64,000 nucleotides of DNA from an uncultured Flavobacteriales bacterium (GCA_903945495.1 CAJAVU010000070.1:41681-105680); one strand, 5' to 3'; counted from the first letter of the stretch, positions 16,514 to 27,100 are shown. Numbers and translations are program-made. Notes: generated from the sequence alone by a model not told the origin.

Positions 16514-16720
16514 GTGTGATTTGTGGTCGAAGTGCAAGTTAAAAACAATTTTTTGAAATTAATCTGATTCTATAATGGAATCCTCTGAAAAACAATAATA
16601 AAGAATCAATATAATTAACTTTTATTTTATTTGAAGGTTTATGATTTAACATGTTTGAAACATGTCGTGTTTTTACGCTAATCTCAATTAGTGAAGGATA
16701 CTCCACATTCATGTTTTTAG

Positions 16721-16728
16721 TATATTTG
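16721..16728 (+). promoter_or_regulatory. Candidate -7 element for the E1 gene
   Basis: TATATTTG fits TAnnTTTG, 25 nt upstream of the ATG at 16754. The rest of the 240-bp spacer after the histidine kinase start (16514-16753) shows no gene; two short Thr/Ser-poor AT-rich stretches are all that is seen. Confidence 0.5.
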
Positions 16729-16753
16729 CGCGAGCATTTAGGACATACGGATA

Positions 16754-18847
16754 ATGGAAGAAACAGCCACAAAAACAACAAAAAAAGCGAGTAAAGTGTC
16801 AAAAGAGAACTTTTTAGAAGCATTTAAATTGATGTGTACAGCCAAAACTTTGGCGGAAAAGTACGAAGCAAATAAAGAAATTACTGCTAAATATGTTCAT
16901 GCTACTTCTCGTGGTCATGAAGCAATTCAAATTGCTGTTGGAATGCAATTGAAACCACAAGATTGGGTTTCTCCGTATTATAGAGATGATAGTATTTTGT
17001 TGAGTATTGGCATGACTCCGTATGAATTAATGCTTCAAGTTTTTGCTAAAAAAGATGATCCGTTTTCAGGTGGTAGAACGTATTACAGTCATCCATCTCT
17101 GAATCGTGATAATATGCCAAAAATTCCGCATCAAAGTTCTGCAACAGGGATGCAAGCGATTCCAACTACTGGAATTGCAATGGGGATTCAATACAAAGAA
17201 AAAACTGGGATTGCTGTTGATTATAATGGCGAAAATCCTGTTGTTGTTTGTTCACTTGGAGATGCTTCTTGCACAGAAGGTGAAGTTTCGGAAGCACTAC
17301 AAATGGCAGCTTTAAAACAATTTCCAATTGTCTATTTAGTACAAGATAATGGTTGGGATATTTCAGCAAATGCTGCGGAGACGCGAGCACAAGATATGAC
17401 ATTTTATGCGCAAGGATTCAATGGAATCGAAGTGCGAACAATTGATGGAAGTGACTTTAAAACGTCGTTTGATACTGTTGAAGAAGTGTTCGCAATTGTG
17501 CGTAAAGAACGTCGTCCATTCATTATTCATGCAAAAGTTCCATTGCTTGGACATCATACTTCTGGTGTTCGAAAAGAATGGTACCGTGATGATTTAGAAG
17601 AAGCTGCAACACGTGATCCTTATCCTAAATTGAAAGATTTATTGCGTGAAAATGGAATAGGAGAAGCAGATATAATTAATATTGAGGCAGATACACGCAA
17701 ATTGGTTGATACTGACTATGACCGTGCTTTAAATGCAGAAGATCCAGATCCAGCATCTGTTACTGACTTTATCTTTGCTCCAACACCTGTCACAGAAGAG
17801 AAAGGTGAACGTGAACCAAAGGGCAAGAAGAAAACTGTGATGGTTGATTCAGCTCTTTTTGCTGTACGCGAAATTATGGGGAAACACCCTGAAGCATTGT
17901 TATACGGGCAAGATGTTGGCGGACGTTTAGGGGGTGTTTTTAGAGAAGCAGCAACTTTAGCACAGACTTTTGGAGATGACCGTGTATTTAACACACCAAT
18001 TCAAGAAGCATTTATTATCGGTTCCACGGTTGGAATGTCAGCTGTTGGTTTAAAACCGTTTGTTGAGGTTCAATTTGCCGATTATATTTGGCCAGGATTG
18101 AATCAATTATTCACTGAGGTTTCTCGTTCTTATTATTTATCGAATGGTAAATGGCCAGTAAGTTGTGTCATACGTGTTCCAATTGGAGCATATGGTTCTG
18201 GAGGACCTTATCATTCATCGAGTGTGGAGTCGGTTTTGACAAATATTAGAGGCGTAAAAGTTGCTTATCCATCGAATGGAGCGGATTTGAAAGGTTTGAT
18301 GAAAGCAGCCTTTTACGATCCAAATCCAGTAGTTATGTTGGAGCATAAAGGATTGTATTGGTCAAAAATTCCAGGAACGGAAGGGGCAATGTCAATTGAG
18401 CCAGATGAAGATTATATTATTCCTTTTGGAAAAGCTAGAGTTGTTCAAGAAGCAAATCAAGCTGCAATAGATAAAGGTGAATCTGCTGTTGTTATTACGT
18501 ATGGTCGAGGTGTATACTGGGCGTTGGAGGCAACAAAAGAGTTTGAGGGGCGCGTTGAAATTGTTGATTTACGCACCTTGAATCCTTTGGATCATGATAA
18601 GATTAATGAGGTTTCTCAAAAACATGGGAAAGTAATGTTGGTGACAGAAGAATCAACTGAAGCTTCATTCACGCTTGGTTTGGCTGGAAGAATTCAACGT
18701 GATAATTTTAAATTCTTGGATGCACCTGTTTCAATTGTTGGTTCTGTTGATACTCCTGCAATTCCATTGAACTCAACGTTGGAAGCAGCATTATTAACGA
18801 ATGCAGAAAAGGTTAAAACGGCTCTAAAAGATTTATTGAATTACTAA
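16754..18847 (+). CDS. Branched-chain 2-oxoacid dehydrogenase E1, alpha and beta subunits fused
   Basis: 697 residues joining both E1 subunits. The alpha part (to about 345) has the thiamine diphosphate/Mg motif GDASCTEGEVSEALQ followed by YLVQDNGWDIS. A Lys/Glu-rich linker EEKGERE...KKK follows, then the beta part with YGQDVGGRLGGVF, TPIQEAFIIGSTVG and ADYIWPG, and the transketolase C-terminal domain with VTYGRGVYWAL. It decarboxylates branched-chain 2-oxoacids and passes the acyl group to E2. E2 and E3 are not in the window. Fusion of the subunits is common in Bacteroidota. The 3' end overlaps the convergent membrane-protein gene by 4 bp. Confidence 0.88.
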   Translation: MEETATKTTKKASKVSKENFLEAFKLMCTAKTLAEKYEANKEITAKYVHATSRGHEAIQIAVGMQLKPQDWVSPYYRDDSILLSIGMTPYELMLQVFAKKDDPFSGGRTYYSHPSLNRDNMPKIPHQSSATGMQAIPTTGIAMGIQYKEKTGIAVDYNGENPVVVCSLGDASCTEGEVSEALQMAALKQFPIVYLVQDNGWDISANAAETRAQDMTFYAQGFNGIEVRTIDGSDFKTSFDTVEEVFAIVRKERRPFIIHAKVPLLGHHTSGVRKEWYRDDLEEAATRDPYPKLKDLLRENGIGEADIINIEADTRKLVDTDYDRALNAEDPDPASVTDFIFAPTPVTEEKGEREPKGKKKTVMVDSALFAVREIMGKHPEALLYGQDVGGRLGGVFREAATLAQTFGDDRVFNTPIQEAFIIGSTVGMSAVGLKPFVEVQFADYIWPGLNQLFTEVSRSYYLSNGKWPVSCVIRVPIGAYGSGGPYHSSSVESVLTNIRGVKVAYPSNGADLKGLMKAAFYDPNPVVMLEHKGLYWSKIPGTEGAMSIEPDEDYIIPFGKARVVQEANQAAIDKGESAVVITYGRGVYWALEATKEFEGRVEIVDLRTLNPLDHDKINEVSQKHGKVMLVTEESTEASFTLGLAGRIQRDNFKFLDAPVSIVGSVDTPAIPLNSTLEAALLTNAEKVKTALKDLLNY

Positions 18848-20013
18848 TCGACAGTCCAATGAAACAAGGGTTGTAAAAGCGCCATTTTTTTCCAATGAAG
18901 AGCTTTGCATTTAATCTGTTGTTGCCCATTTTTGAGGCAAAGAATACGCGTGTTTGGGTTATATGAAATATCGAAATTCTGAATTTTTTGATTGTAGTCA
19001 ATTACTTGTATTTTCGAATGAGTTGCATTCAATTCAAAATAAAAATCTTCAAATTGGTCATTCGTGTCTTGAAAGATGAGGTAATTGTCTCGATGAATAA
19101 ATACTCTTTTGAGATCCGCCGAATGTGGTGAAAGCGTATCCGTGGCGATGATAACTGATTCAACTTGATAGGCGCCGTGATAAATAGGTCGCGGAGCAAT
19201 ATCATCATTGAAATTTCCACTTTTAATAAATGGATATAAACTTTCGAAGCATATTCCCACAATCAGAAATGCTTTTAACCAATTCTTTGTTTTGAAATTC
19301 TCAATTCTTTGTTTAGAGGTGGAAATATTTTGAATAGGTTGATTGCTAAGAAATAGCCACAAATTTGAAGCGAAAGGATAGGCAAGATATCCACTCATTA
19401 AAAGTAAAAAGCAAACAAAAAATTTGACCGAAATATCAAACCCAATGTTTAAAGCAAACACATTTACGAATACACCAATTGCAATTAAAATTCCAAGATT
19501 TCGTGTCTTTTTGAACAACAAAAGAATGGCTGGAGTAATTTCAAATACACCTGTAATAATAGAGTAGATATACGAACTTCCCATACTCGTCCAAAAGAGC
19601 ATATCCCTATCTAAATCTCCTACTTTTGAGTAGAGAATATTAGGTTCAGGGGAATAGAATTGGGCTTTAAAAAGCTTATCGAATCCATATTTTATTAAAA
19701 CCCAGGATAAATAGTACGTAATAACAATCCTAGCAATTTGATTGAGTTTTTCAGAAAATTCATATCCTTTTTTCTTCAATAGAAAAGTAATAGGAAGACT
19801 TATAATCAATAGCCAAGCATACAATAAAACTCCTCGCACCGAGTCAGAGGAAAAATCATTTAATTCCCATGAGAAGCCAAGTTGATTTGCAGTCCAAGTT
19901 GTAAGGTTTCCGAACAAGAATTCTGTTAAGTCAACCTGAAGAGTGTAAAATTGAAATGAGAACGGGACAAATAGAATTCCCAAGACTAAAAATATACTGA
20001 AGTATAATCTCAT
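18844..20013 (-). CDS. DoxX-like polytopic membrane protein
   Basis: 389 residues. Roughly seven hydrophobic segments occupy residues 1-250, with a DoxX/terminal-oxidase-like pattern (YYLSWVLIKYGFDKLFKAQF, then ILLLFKKTRNLG). The last 130 residues form a soluble domain with beta-rich character (FIHRDNYLIFQDTNDQFEDFYFEL). Function is unknown; a DoxX relationship is suggested by the helix pattern only. The stop codon overlaps the E1 stop tail to tail (CTAA). It follows a small secreted-protein gene with a 9-bp gap, so the two form an operon. Confidence 0.75.
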   Translation of the reverse strand: MRLYFSIFLVLGILFVPFSFQFYTLQVDLTEFLFGNLTTWTANQLGFSWELNDFSSDSVRGVLLYAWLLIISLPITFLLKKKGYEFSEKLNQIARIVITYYLSWVLIKYGFDKLFKAQFYSPEPNILYSKVGDLDRDMLFWTSMGSSYIYSIITGVFEITPAILLLFKKTRNLGILIAIGVFVNVFALNIGFDISVKFFVCFLLLMSGYLAYPFASNLWLFLSNQPIQNISTSKQRIENFKTKNWLKAFLIVGICFESLYPFIKSGNFNDDIAPRPIYHGAYQVESVIIATDTLSPHSADLKRVFIHRDNYLIFQDTNDQFEDFYFELNATHSKIQVIDYNQKIQNFDISYNPNTRILCLKNGQQQIKCKALHWKKMALLQPLFHWTVD

Positions 20014-20022
20014 TTGTGAATT

Positions 20023-20643
20023 TTAAAAATGACAGTTACAAATCACTGAGAAGATTGAAAGCACAAAAATCATAAAAAGCGAAGATGATTTTTTGGGTGT
20101 TTCAGTATTCGGAATTTCTTCTTGTCTTTCTTTTTGTTTAATTACTTCTCTTGGTATAGATTTTACCTTAATTTTTTTTGGAGTCTCTTTGTAATATTCT
20201 CCATCAAAACCAAGAAACACAACTGAATCAATTGGGTTAGCGAAAAAGTACTCTTGTTTTAAGGTTCGTTTAATTTCTGAAATACTCTTTCCAGAATTAA
20301 AAACTGGATGGTCGTAAACCGTATCCTTTCCGGCACCCCAGAGCATCCCGTTAGATCGATCACCACCGCCATAATCTTCGTAATGACAGTATTCACTTGT
20401 AATCATAATGGCTTTTTTCTCCGAAACGAGGATCACTGTATCCAATTTTGAATTTCTTACCATTCGCTGTGGAGCCATACCAAAATTTGATTCACCAATT
20501 GAAAAAAGATTCCGCGACAAAGCTGTATTAAAATTCCGTTTATTACCGCTATGACTTTTATAGGAAATGAATTTTGTTTGAGCTTGGACTAAATTTGTGA
20601 ATGCGAAAATTGCCCAAAAAGACAGTTTAAAAAGATGTTTCAT
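20023..20643 (-). CDS. Hypothetical exported protein with C-terminal membrane segment
   Basis: 206 residues from ATG 20643, chosen because MKHLFKLSFWAIFAFTNLVQAQ is a good signal peptide; the longer frame would begin in the upstream hairpin region. No family is recognised. The middle is polar, with a Lys/Glu-rich stretch (REVIKQKERQEEIPN), and the end is a hydrophobic helix (SSLFMIFVLSIFSVI) followed by CNCHF. It is the first gene of a two-gene unit with the DoxX-like protein and starts about 45 bp downstream of an intrinsic terminator. Confidence 0.7.
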   Translation of the reverse strand: MKHLFKLSFWAIFAFTNLVQAQTKFISYKSHSGNKRNFNTALSRNLFSIGESNFGMAPQRMVRNSKLDTVILVSEKKAIMITSEYCHYEDYGGGDRSNGMLWGAGKDTVYDHPVFNSGKSISEIKRTLKQEYFFANPIDSVVFLGFDGEYYKETPKKIKVKSIPREVIKQKERQEEIPNTETPKKSSSLFMIFVLSIFSVICNCHF

Positions 20644-20685
20644 TGTGTAGTTTTTACTACTTACACTTAACCTCATTTTAGGTTC

Positions 20686-20716
20686 AAAAAAAAAGGATGA
20701 CCATCTGACCATCCTT
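20686..20716 (-). terminator. Intrinsic terminator upstream of the exported-protein gene
   Basis: On the minus strand AAGGATG and CATCCTT enclose a 10-nt interior, followed by about ten T. It is roughly 200 bp beyond the stop of the cation transporter gene, far for an ordinary terminator, so it may end a separate short transcript from the spacer. Confidence 0.75.
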
Positions 20717-20718
20717 AT

Positions 20719-20751
20719 TAACCTAAACCTAACCTAAACCTAACCTAAACC
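20719..20751 (+). repeat. Three perfect tandem copies of an 11-bp unit
   Basis: The unit TAACCTAAACC is repeated three times without change, directly before the terminator hairpin as read on the minus strand. It is not part of any open reading frame. Confidence 0.9.
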
Positions 20752-20768
20752 TTAACAATTATATGCTC

Positions 20769-20871
20769 GAGGTGCTTAAAAATGATTGATTAAGTAATTC
20801 ACCTCAAATCGACTACATGACAAAAATACTTCACTAAAACGGTTTATACTGAGGTGCTAGCCCCTCAAATC
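20769..20871. repeat. Two related hairpin-forming direct repeats in the cation-transporter/exported-protein spacer
   Basis: GAGGTGCT (20769-20776) and CACCTCAAATC (20800-20810) recur as GAGGTGCT (20851-20858) and CCCCTCAAATC (20861-20871). Within each copy GAGG can pair with CCTC. The 270-bp spacer 20644-20913 has no credible gene; these repeats, the tandem 11-mer and a terminator are what it holds. Confidence 0.6.
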
Positions 20872-20913
20872 TGGTATTGTGAAAAAATAAACAAACGATT
20901 AAGTTTTTGAAAA

Positions 20914-21792
20914 TTAATTCGGTTCGATGTGAATTAATATGTCGGCAATGTCTGGGATGTCATTCATCAGTGCATCTTTGACATTATGAGCGATTTGATG
21001 GCCTTCAAACACGGTTAGGTCTTTTTGAACGATTACGTGTAAGTCAACAATATAGTGCATTCCCATTTTTCGAACCTTACATTTCTCTGTTGCAATAACA
21101 CCTTCGACTTTTGTACATTGAGCACGAATTTCCCCAATAATATCATCGTGAAGGTGTTCATCCATGATTTCACCAAGCGCTGGTCGAAAAATTAAATAAG
21201 CATTGTAAACAATAAATAATGAAGCTAATAGAGCCGCCCAATCATCTGCTGTTTCATATCCTTTACCGAAAAATAGAGCAATACTGATTCCTATAAATGC
21301 CATCAATGAAGTTACAGCGTCGCTTCTATGATGCCATGCATCTGCTTTCAAGGAAGTAGAATTTGTTTCCTTACTTTTCTGAATGACATAGCGATACGAC
21401 GCTTCTTTGAATAAAATTATTGCTCCTAAAACAATTAACGTAAACGGTTTTGGAATGCTATGTGGTTTCTGAATATTGTGAATACTTTCAATAAAAATGA
21501 TAGTCGCAGAGACAACCAAAAAACCAACGACGGCAAAGGTAATGAGTGGTTCTGCTTTTCCATGTCCATAAGGATGGTTTTCATCGGCTGGTTTTGCCGC
21601 GTATTTTAATCCGAAGAGTACCAAAAGTGATGAGAAAATATCAGTAGTTGATTCAATTGCATCTGCGATTAATGCATACGAATTCCCAAAAATTCCAGCA
21701 ATACCTTTCGTGATCGCTAAGAAAGTGTTTCCAGCAATGCTCCAATAGGTTGTACGTATCGCTTTTTCGCTCTTTGTTTCTGGTTTTTTCAT
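20914..21792 (-). CDS. Cation diffusion facilitator (CDF) family metal efflux transporter
   Basis: 292 residues: six membrane helices in about 15-210 and a cytoplasmic C-terminal domain ending HIEPN. The helix II site is ADAIESTTDIF, giving Glu47 and Asp51 where E. coli FieF has Asp45 and Asp49. Helix V has the HHRSD pattern with the expected H-x3-D. The conserved loop is ENHPYGHGKAEP. It exports divalent cations such as Zn, Fe or Mn in exchange for protons; Glu in the helix II site makes the metal hard to predict. It stands alone, divergent from lpxD. Confidence 0.92.
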   Translation of the reverse strand: MKKPETKSEKAIRTTYWSIAGNTFLAITKGIAGIFGNSYALIADAIESTTDIFSSLLVLFGLKYAAKPADENHPYGHGKAEPLITFAVVGFLVVSATIIFIESIHNIQKPHSIPKPFTLIVLGAIILFKEASYRYVIQKSKETNSTSLKADAWHHRSDAVTSLMAFIGISIALFFGKGYETADDWAALLASLFIVYNAYLIFRPALGEIMDEHLHDDIIGEIRAQCTKVEGVIATEKCKVRKMGMHYIVDLHVIVQKDLTVFEGHQIAHNVKDALMNDIPDIADILIHIEPN

Positions 21793-21931
21793 CGTTTTAC
21801 AAACCTACAATTTTAATGTGAATTTACTTTTAAAAAGTACAAATCTGCTATTAACACTTTGCAGGTGAAAAGTCTAGTGTTTTGAGTGAGATATGGACTC
21901 ATTTGATTGTAATTTTACAAAAAAAAGCGCG

Positions 21932-22861
21932 ATGAAATTAAACACTCCACATACCTTAAAAGAAATTGCTGATTTGATCAAGTGTGAATTTGTTGGTGAC
22001 CCAAATCACGTGGTTACAGGAATCAATGAAATTCATGTGGTTGTCCCTGGCGATTTGGTTTTTGTGGATCATCCGAAATATTATCAGAAAGCATTAAATA
22101 GCGCCGCGACAACGATTTTAATAGATCAAAAAGTGGAATGTCCAGATGGAAAAGGTTTGATAATTTCGAAAGCACCTTTTGATGATTTCAATCGTCTTAC
22201 ACGTCATTTTTCGCCTTTTAAACCACAAGCGCAAGCAATTGGAGAGGAAACGGTTATTGACGAGTCAGCCATGATTTATCCAAATGTGTTTATTGGCCAT
22301 CGTGTGAAAATTGGTAAAAATGTTACTTTACATGCAGGTGTTTGTATCATGGATGATTGTATTTTGGATGACAATGTGATTGTTGGTCCAAATACAGTTA
22401 TTGGTCATTATGCTTTTTATTACAAGAAAAAACCGACTGGATTCGATCGCATGCATACATGTGGAGGAGTTCATTTACATAAGAATGTTGAAATTGGTGC
22501 CTTGTGCACAATTGATGCGGGTGTTACAGGAATGACAACAATTGGAGAAGGAACAAAAATTGACAATCATGTACAGATTGGTCACGATACTGTCGTAGGT
22601 AAACATTGCTTAATGGCTGCGCATGTTGGCGTTGCAGGCTGCGTTCGAATCATGGATCGTGTGACACTTTGGGGGCAAGTTGGTTGTGCCAGCGATATAA
22701 CAATCGGAGAAGGTGCAATTGTACTCGCACAATCAGGTGTTGGAAAGGATTTGGAAGGTGGAAAATCCTATTTTGGGAGTCCATGCGTTGAGGCAAAGGA
22801 GAAATTTAGAGAAATGGTTGCCTTGAAAAAATTGCCACAGATTTTAGATCAGCTTAAATGA
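21932..22861 (+). CDS. LpxD-family UDP-3-O-acylglucosamine N-acyltransferase
   Basis: 309 residues from ATG 21932. A 13-codon longer frame exists, but a promoter-like AT-rich element lies just before this ATG. The N-terminal uridine-binding domain starts LKEIADLIKCEFVGD; a left-handed beta-helix of hexapeptides follows, with the likely catalytic His in DNHVQIGHDTVVG. LpxD adds the N-linked acyl chain in lipid A synthesis in the cytosol. The usual lpx partners are absent, and Bacteroidota often carry a second LpxD-like gene, so this may be the paralogue rather than the main enzyme. The stop overlaps the next start (ATGA). Confidence 0.87.
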   Translation: MKLNTPHTLKEIADLIKCEFVGDPNHVVTGINEIHVVVPGDLVFVDHPKYYQKALNSAATTILIDQKVECPDGKGLIISKAPFDDFNRLTRHFSPFKPQAQAIGEETVIDESAMIYPNVFIGHRVKIGKNVTLHAGVCIMDDCILDDNVIVGPNTVIGHYAFYYKKKPTGFDRMHTCGGVHLHKNVEIGALCTIDAGVTGMTTIGEGTKIDNHVQIGHDTVVGKHCLMAAHVGVAGCVRIMDRVTLWGQVGCASDITIGEGAIVLAQSGVGKDLEGGKSYFGSPCVEAKEKFREMVALKKLPQILDQLK

Positions 22862-24093
22862 TAGAACAACTCGTAAAGAATTTAGAAAATCAAATTAAAC
22901 TCAAAGATTTCAAATTAAATTCTTTGCTAGAGATTACTACGGCTATTAATTCGAATCAAGCCGTTGATCAATTGGTTAAAATATACGAATTCATCCTAAA
23001 AGAACAACTTGGATTTAAGCGTTTTATCTTGTTCAATCGTCAAGATGAATGGAATTGCTTATTGAAAATTGGTTTCAAAGGGAAAATAAAAGATATTGAT
23101 GTTGAACGCGATTTATTTCGTTTCAAAGAAATTACTGTAATTGAATCCTCACAATCAAAAGTGTTGATGGAGTTCGATGTAATTGTTCCTGTTTTTCATA
23201 AGGATAAACCCTTAGCTTATTTGCTGTTTTCTGGGATTGCAAATGACGATATGTTGAAGCTAAATGATTCTATGGCACACATGGGATTTGTTCAAACATT
23301 GACGAACATTATAGTTGTTGCGATTGAAAACCAGCGAATGGCGCGACAAAGCATCATTCAAGAGCGCATCAAAAAGGAGTTAGAAGTGGCTTCAGAGATG
23401 CAGAAATTACTCTTTCCTTCTGAATTACCTTCAAATAGGCGAATGGATATTTCTGCAAAGTATACACCGCGACACGAAGTTGGAGGTGATTACTATGATT
23501 TCATTCCATTGGGTGATGATGAATACATGATTTGTATTGCAGATGTTTCTGGTAAAGGAATTGGCGCTGCAATGCTAATGGCGAATTTTCAAGCAACGAT
23601 TCGAACCTTGTTCAATTACCAGCGATTTGAGATGGAATTCTTGATGGAAGAGTTGAACAAAAAAGTAATGCGCAGCGCAAAAGGGGAGAAGTTTATTACG
23701 TTTTTCATAGCGCATTACAATGCAAATACGCGTGAGCTTAAGTACGTGAACGCAGGACACAATCATCCATTTATTACGAATGGACGAAAAGTAGAAATGC
23801 TTTCAACAGGTTGTATCGGTTTAGGTATGTTGGATGAACTTCCTTTTATTCATGTTGGCAAGCAAATCTTAAAACCAAATACAACGATTGTTCTCTACAC
23901 AGATGGTGTAGTTGAATTGGAAGATGCCAAAGAAGAGTTTTTCGGAATTGAGCGTCTTATCAAATTGGTGCACAGTTATTATCCGTTGAAAATGGAAGAT
24001 ATGAATAACTTGATCTTCTCTAAATTGGATGAATGGCGTGGTGATTTATCTTTAGTGGATGACACCGCGATTTTTAGTTGTCGCTTTTTCTAA
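22858..24093 (+). CDS. SpoIIE-type PP2C phosphatase with N-terminal GAF-like domain
   Basis: 411 residues. Residues 1-165 look like a GAF sensor domain, joined by a helix (RIKKELEVASEMQKLLFP) to a SpoIIE/RsbU phosphatase domain with EVGGDYYDF, ADVSGKGIGAAML, NAGHNHP and LYTDGVVE. The Asp residues for two metal ions are present. Such enzymes act in partner-switching control of sigma factors or other outputs. No anti-sigma or STAS partner is adjacent. The start overlaps the lpxD stop by 4 bp, so the two are translated from one message. No membrane segment is present. Confidence 0.9.
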   Translation: MIEQLVKNLENQIKLKDFKLNSLLEITTAINSNQAVDQLVKIYEFILKEQLGFKRFILFNRQDEWNCLLKIGFKGKIKDIDVERDLFRFKEITVIESSQSKVLMEFDVIVPVFHKDKPLAYLLFSGIANDDMLKLNDSMAHMGFVQTLTNIIVVAIENQRMARQSIIQERIKKELEVASEMQKLLFPSELPSNRRMDISAKYTPRHEVGGDYYDFIPLGDDEYMICIADVSGKGIGAAMLMANFQATIRTLFNYQRFEMEFLMEELNKKVMRSAKGEKFITFFIAHYNANTRELKYVNAGHNHPFITNGRKVEMLSTGCIGLGMLDELPFIHVGKQILKPNTTIVLYTDGVVELEDAKEEFFGIERLIKLVHSYYPLKMEDMNNLIFSKLDEWRGDLSLVDDTAIFSCRFF

Positions 24094-24104
24094 TGTTTTA
24101 AAAG

Positions 24105-24136
24105 AAAAATCCCCAAGTAAAGTTACTCAGGGATTT
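24105..24136. terminator. Bidirectional terminator between the phosphatase and porU2
   Basis: AAATCCC pairs with GGGATTT, with an inner AGTAA/TTACT pair. It lies in the 50-bp gap between two convergent genes, with A-rich and T-rich flanks that serve both strands. Confidence 0.8.
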
Positions 24137-24143
24137 CAGTTTC

Positions 24144-27100
24144 TTATCGCATAATATACATTTTTCCGTATTCTTTCTTGAAATGTGTATCAGCTCCAGA
24201 TTCCATGTGTTTGATGTCTTCACCATTAATTTGCGCTTTCACACGGTATAAATATACACCATTCGCTAATGGATCTCCAAATTCGTCTGTTCCATCCCAC
24301 GCATATTCTGAAATATTACGACCAATTTGAATTGGGCCCAATTGATCTTCTGTAATTTCTCGAACAACCTTGCCCGAAACCGTCATAATTTGAATAATCA
24401 TCTCATCAGGTATATCATTTCCAGTAAGTGTAAATACAAAGCGTGTGCTGGTACTAAATGGATTAGGATAATTCATCATATAGGTAATCATCGATTCGTG
24501 GATGACTTCGAAAGTAACTCGGTATTCCAAATCACCAGATAAATTTCCACTGCGATCTGCTCCTTGCACAAGCATCGAATATTTACCACTTTTCTCAAAA
24601 TAAGATGGGAAAATAATTTTAAATCGTTTAGATTGACCATCTGCAGGAATCCATTGCATAATTGTATTTCCCTGTGCATCAATAAATGGAATGCGTGTTT
24701 GAACTCCATCAGGATCAGTAATGTAAATACCGAATAAGGTTGTATCAGAAATATCATCCATAATCAAATATGGATTTTCATCCTTCAACGAAATTAAAAT
24801 TTCACTTTCAGGGGCAATAATATCGCCATTTAATATATGTCGACCATTGAAGGTAACATCGAGTATAGGATTAATTTTGTCTCCATCAACGTAAAATGGA
24901 ACTTGCAATAAATTATTGAAGTGCTGTTGTTCAGGTTGATCAGTCACATATAAACTTCCATTTACATAAGGATTTACTTCCATCCAGAATGAGTTGATTC
25001 CGGACAGGCCTTCAGTAGTGAAGGAAATGGTGTCGCGGAACGTTTCTCCAACGAGCAATGAATCCTGACGTGCGTATGCAATTGGATGAATGGATTGATC
25101 AGCATCTTGCACCCAGTAGCGTATCAATAAAGAATCCATTGGAATCGTATAAATATTTTTCACATCGACGGCAAATTGCACACTTTCACCTTCTACGAGC
25201 GTATCATTTGATGGCAACCAAGTATAAGCCGTGCTTCCGTCGATTGCAGCTTCGGGAAGAGGAGAATAAAGTACATGCCAGCGATCGATTTGAGCAGGTG
25301 TGAATCCAACAGAATCTTTGTAATATGCACCTAATTGAATAAATGGATATTGTGTTGCGTCAACGAGCGTATTTAAATTGATGATTGAATCATTTGCGGT
25401 AAAGAGTGTATCAATAACAAATTGTTGCGCTCCATTTATATCAAATGCCCGAATGTATAATTGTGTCGTATCTGCGTTCGGTGTCTCCAAAGAGTCTTGT
25501 TTCCAATAAACTGCTCCCCAATTCGATGAAGGACCGATCATCGTCGAACTTTCTTGTCCAATGTAATCGAATCCAACTAAGTCTGCTTCTAAGTGAACAT
25601 TTTGTCCTGCTACTTGAGCATATTCTTCAACAACTGTGCTCGGGTCACCTTTTTTACAGAAGAAAGCAAATGGGTAGTTTGGTCTGCCAGGTACAATACT
25701 GTCAGAACCCAAGGTTTGGAAAGTGGTATACAAACTCGGTGATTGAGAATCCCATAAGTTGTAAAGAGTTGCAATTGGAGTATATACTAAAATATAATAG
25801 CCATTTGGAACGATATTATTCACTAAGTTTTCAAAAGATGACACTTGATTTGGGTCTGTTTGTTGGAAAATGAAAAAATAATCCACACGTCCATGACAAC
25901 CATTCGCACCTTCATTATTTAGGTTTCCAAAATTATGCGTTGGATTTTCTGCTCCATACTTTGTTCCCCAAGGTTTTAATGTGACAGGGTCAATTATCGC
26001 AACATAAAATGCGGGTGTTAATTGACATAAGGCATATTCTTGAAGAACACCATCAATAAAGTAAGCATTGTAATAAATTCCAGGAATACTTGTTGTTGAA
26101 AGAGCATCACATGAAATTTCTTTAGTATTTGGACCGAAAAAGCGATGTCTTGTAGGTCGATCATACAAAACCCCGTCAAAATCATTGTTTTTAAATTGGA
26201 AGAAATGGTCTTGCCCCCAACCTGTTTTTCCTGAGATGTATTGAAATGAACTTTCTCTCCATGTTGGTGTTGGTTCTTCAACGGCAACTCTCCAGAAGTA
26301 AACTGTACTGTCCGTGCAAAGAAGCGGAGCACTTGAATTGGATGAACTTAACATCCATTGAGAGGGATTAATTTCTTTTACACCACCAAATCCAGAAATG
26401 ATTGCATAGCGATGGAACGGACTCGGTGCTCCTTCAAAATCAATTGTATCTATCTCAAATCGATAGGTGTTAAAATCAGCAATAGGATTTATTGTAGATG
26501 CTTTTAGCGTAACACTATCATATGGTACAACGGCATATTCATATGGCAGCACTGGTTGAATTCCATCAACATTGATAAACAACGTTTTTGATATTTGATT
26601 GTTGTTTAGTTCGTCGTATTGTTCATTAATGAACGTTGGTAAATCAACTTTCACGTCGAAATTGTTTATGCCAATTCCAATATTCGGCTGCATAGGAACT
26701 TTGAAGTTCAAATTGTGCATGTAATGCAACTCTGGAATAAAGAATGAATAAACTGAATCAACTGTTGATGAAGGGAAGTTTCGTGTCACCTCTACTTGGA
26801 AGGTATCGGTAATTGAGCGTCCTAGGTTTTTAATCTCCAGGTTGATTTCAATACTGTCAACCGTTAAATCTAATTGATCAGGAGAGAATGTCAAACTTTG
26901 AGTTGTGATTTCAATTTCTGGTTCGGTATGCCAATTGATTTTCAACATCGGATCACCATTCAAAGTCATTTGAGTACATGTGCTTTCAACCAACAAATTC
27001 GCATTCGGATATTCAATTGTGCTAATCGCATTTTTCATTTGATGTCCGAGCGTCCCACCATAATCAGATAAACTAAATTGACGATACAATTCACTTGAAT

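Noticed and set aside
16539..16823. 94-residue minus-strand open frame in the histidine kinase/E1 spacer
   Set aside because: It runs antisense through the E1 promoter and start; composition is unlike its neighbours.
20719..20751. Telomere-like CCTAA repeats
   Set aside because: Only three 11-bp copies in the middle of a circular-type bacterial region; no sign of a chromosome end.
25445..25873. 142-residue plus-strand open frame inside porU2
   Set aside because: It is antisense to an intact, well-conserved coding region.
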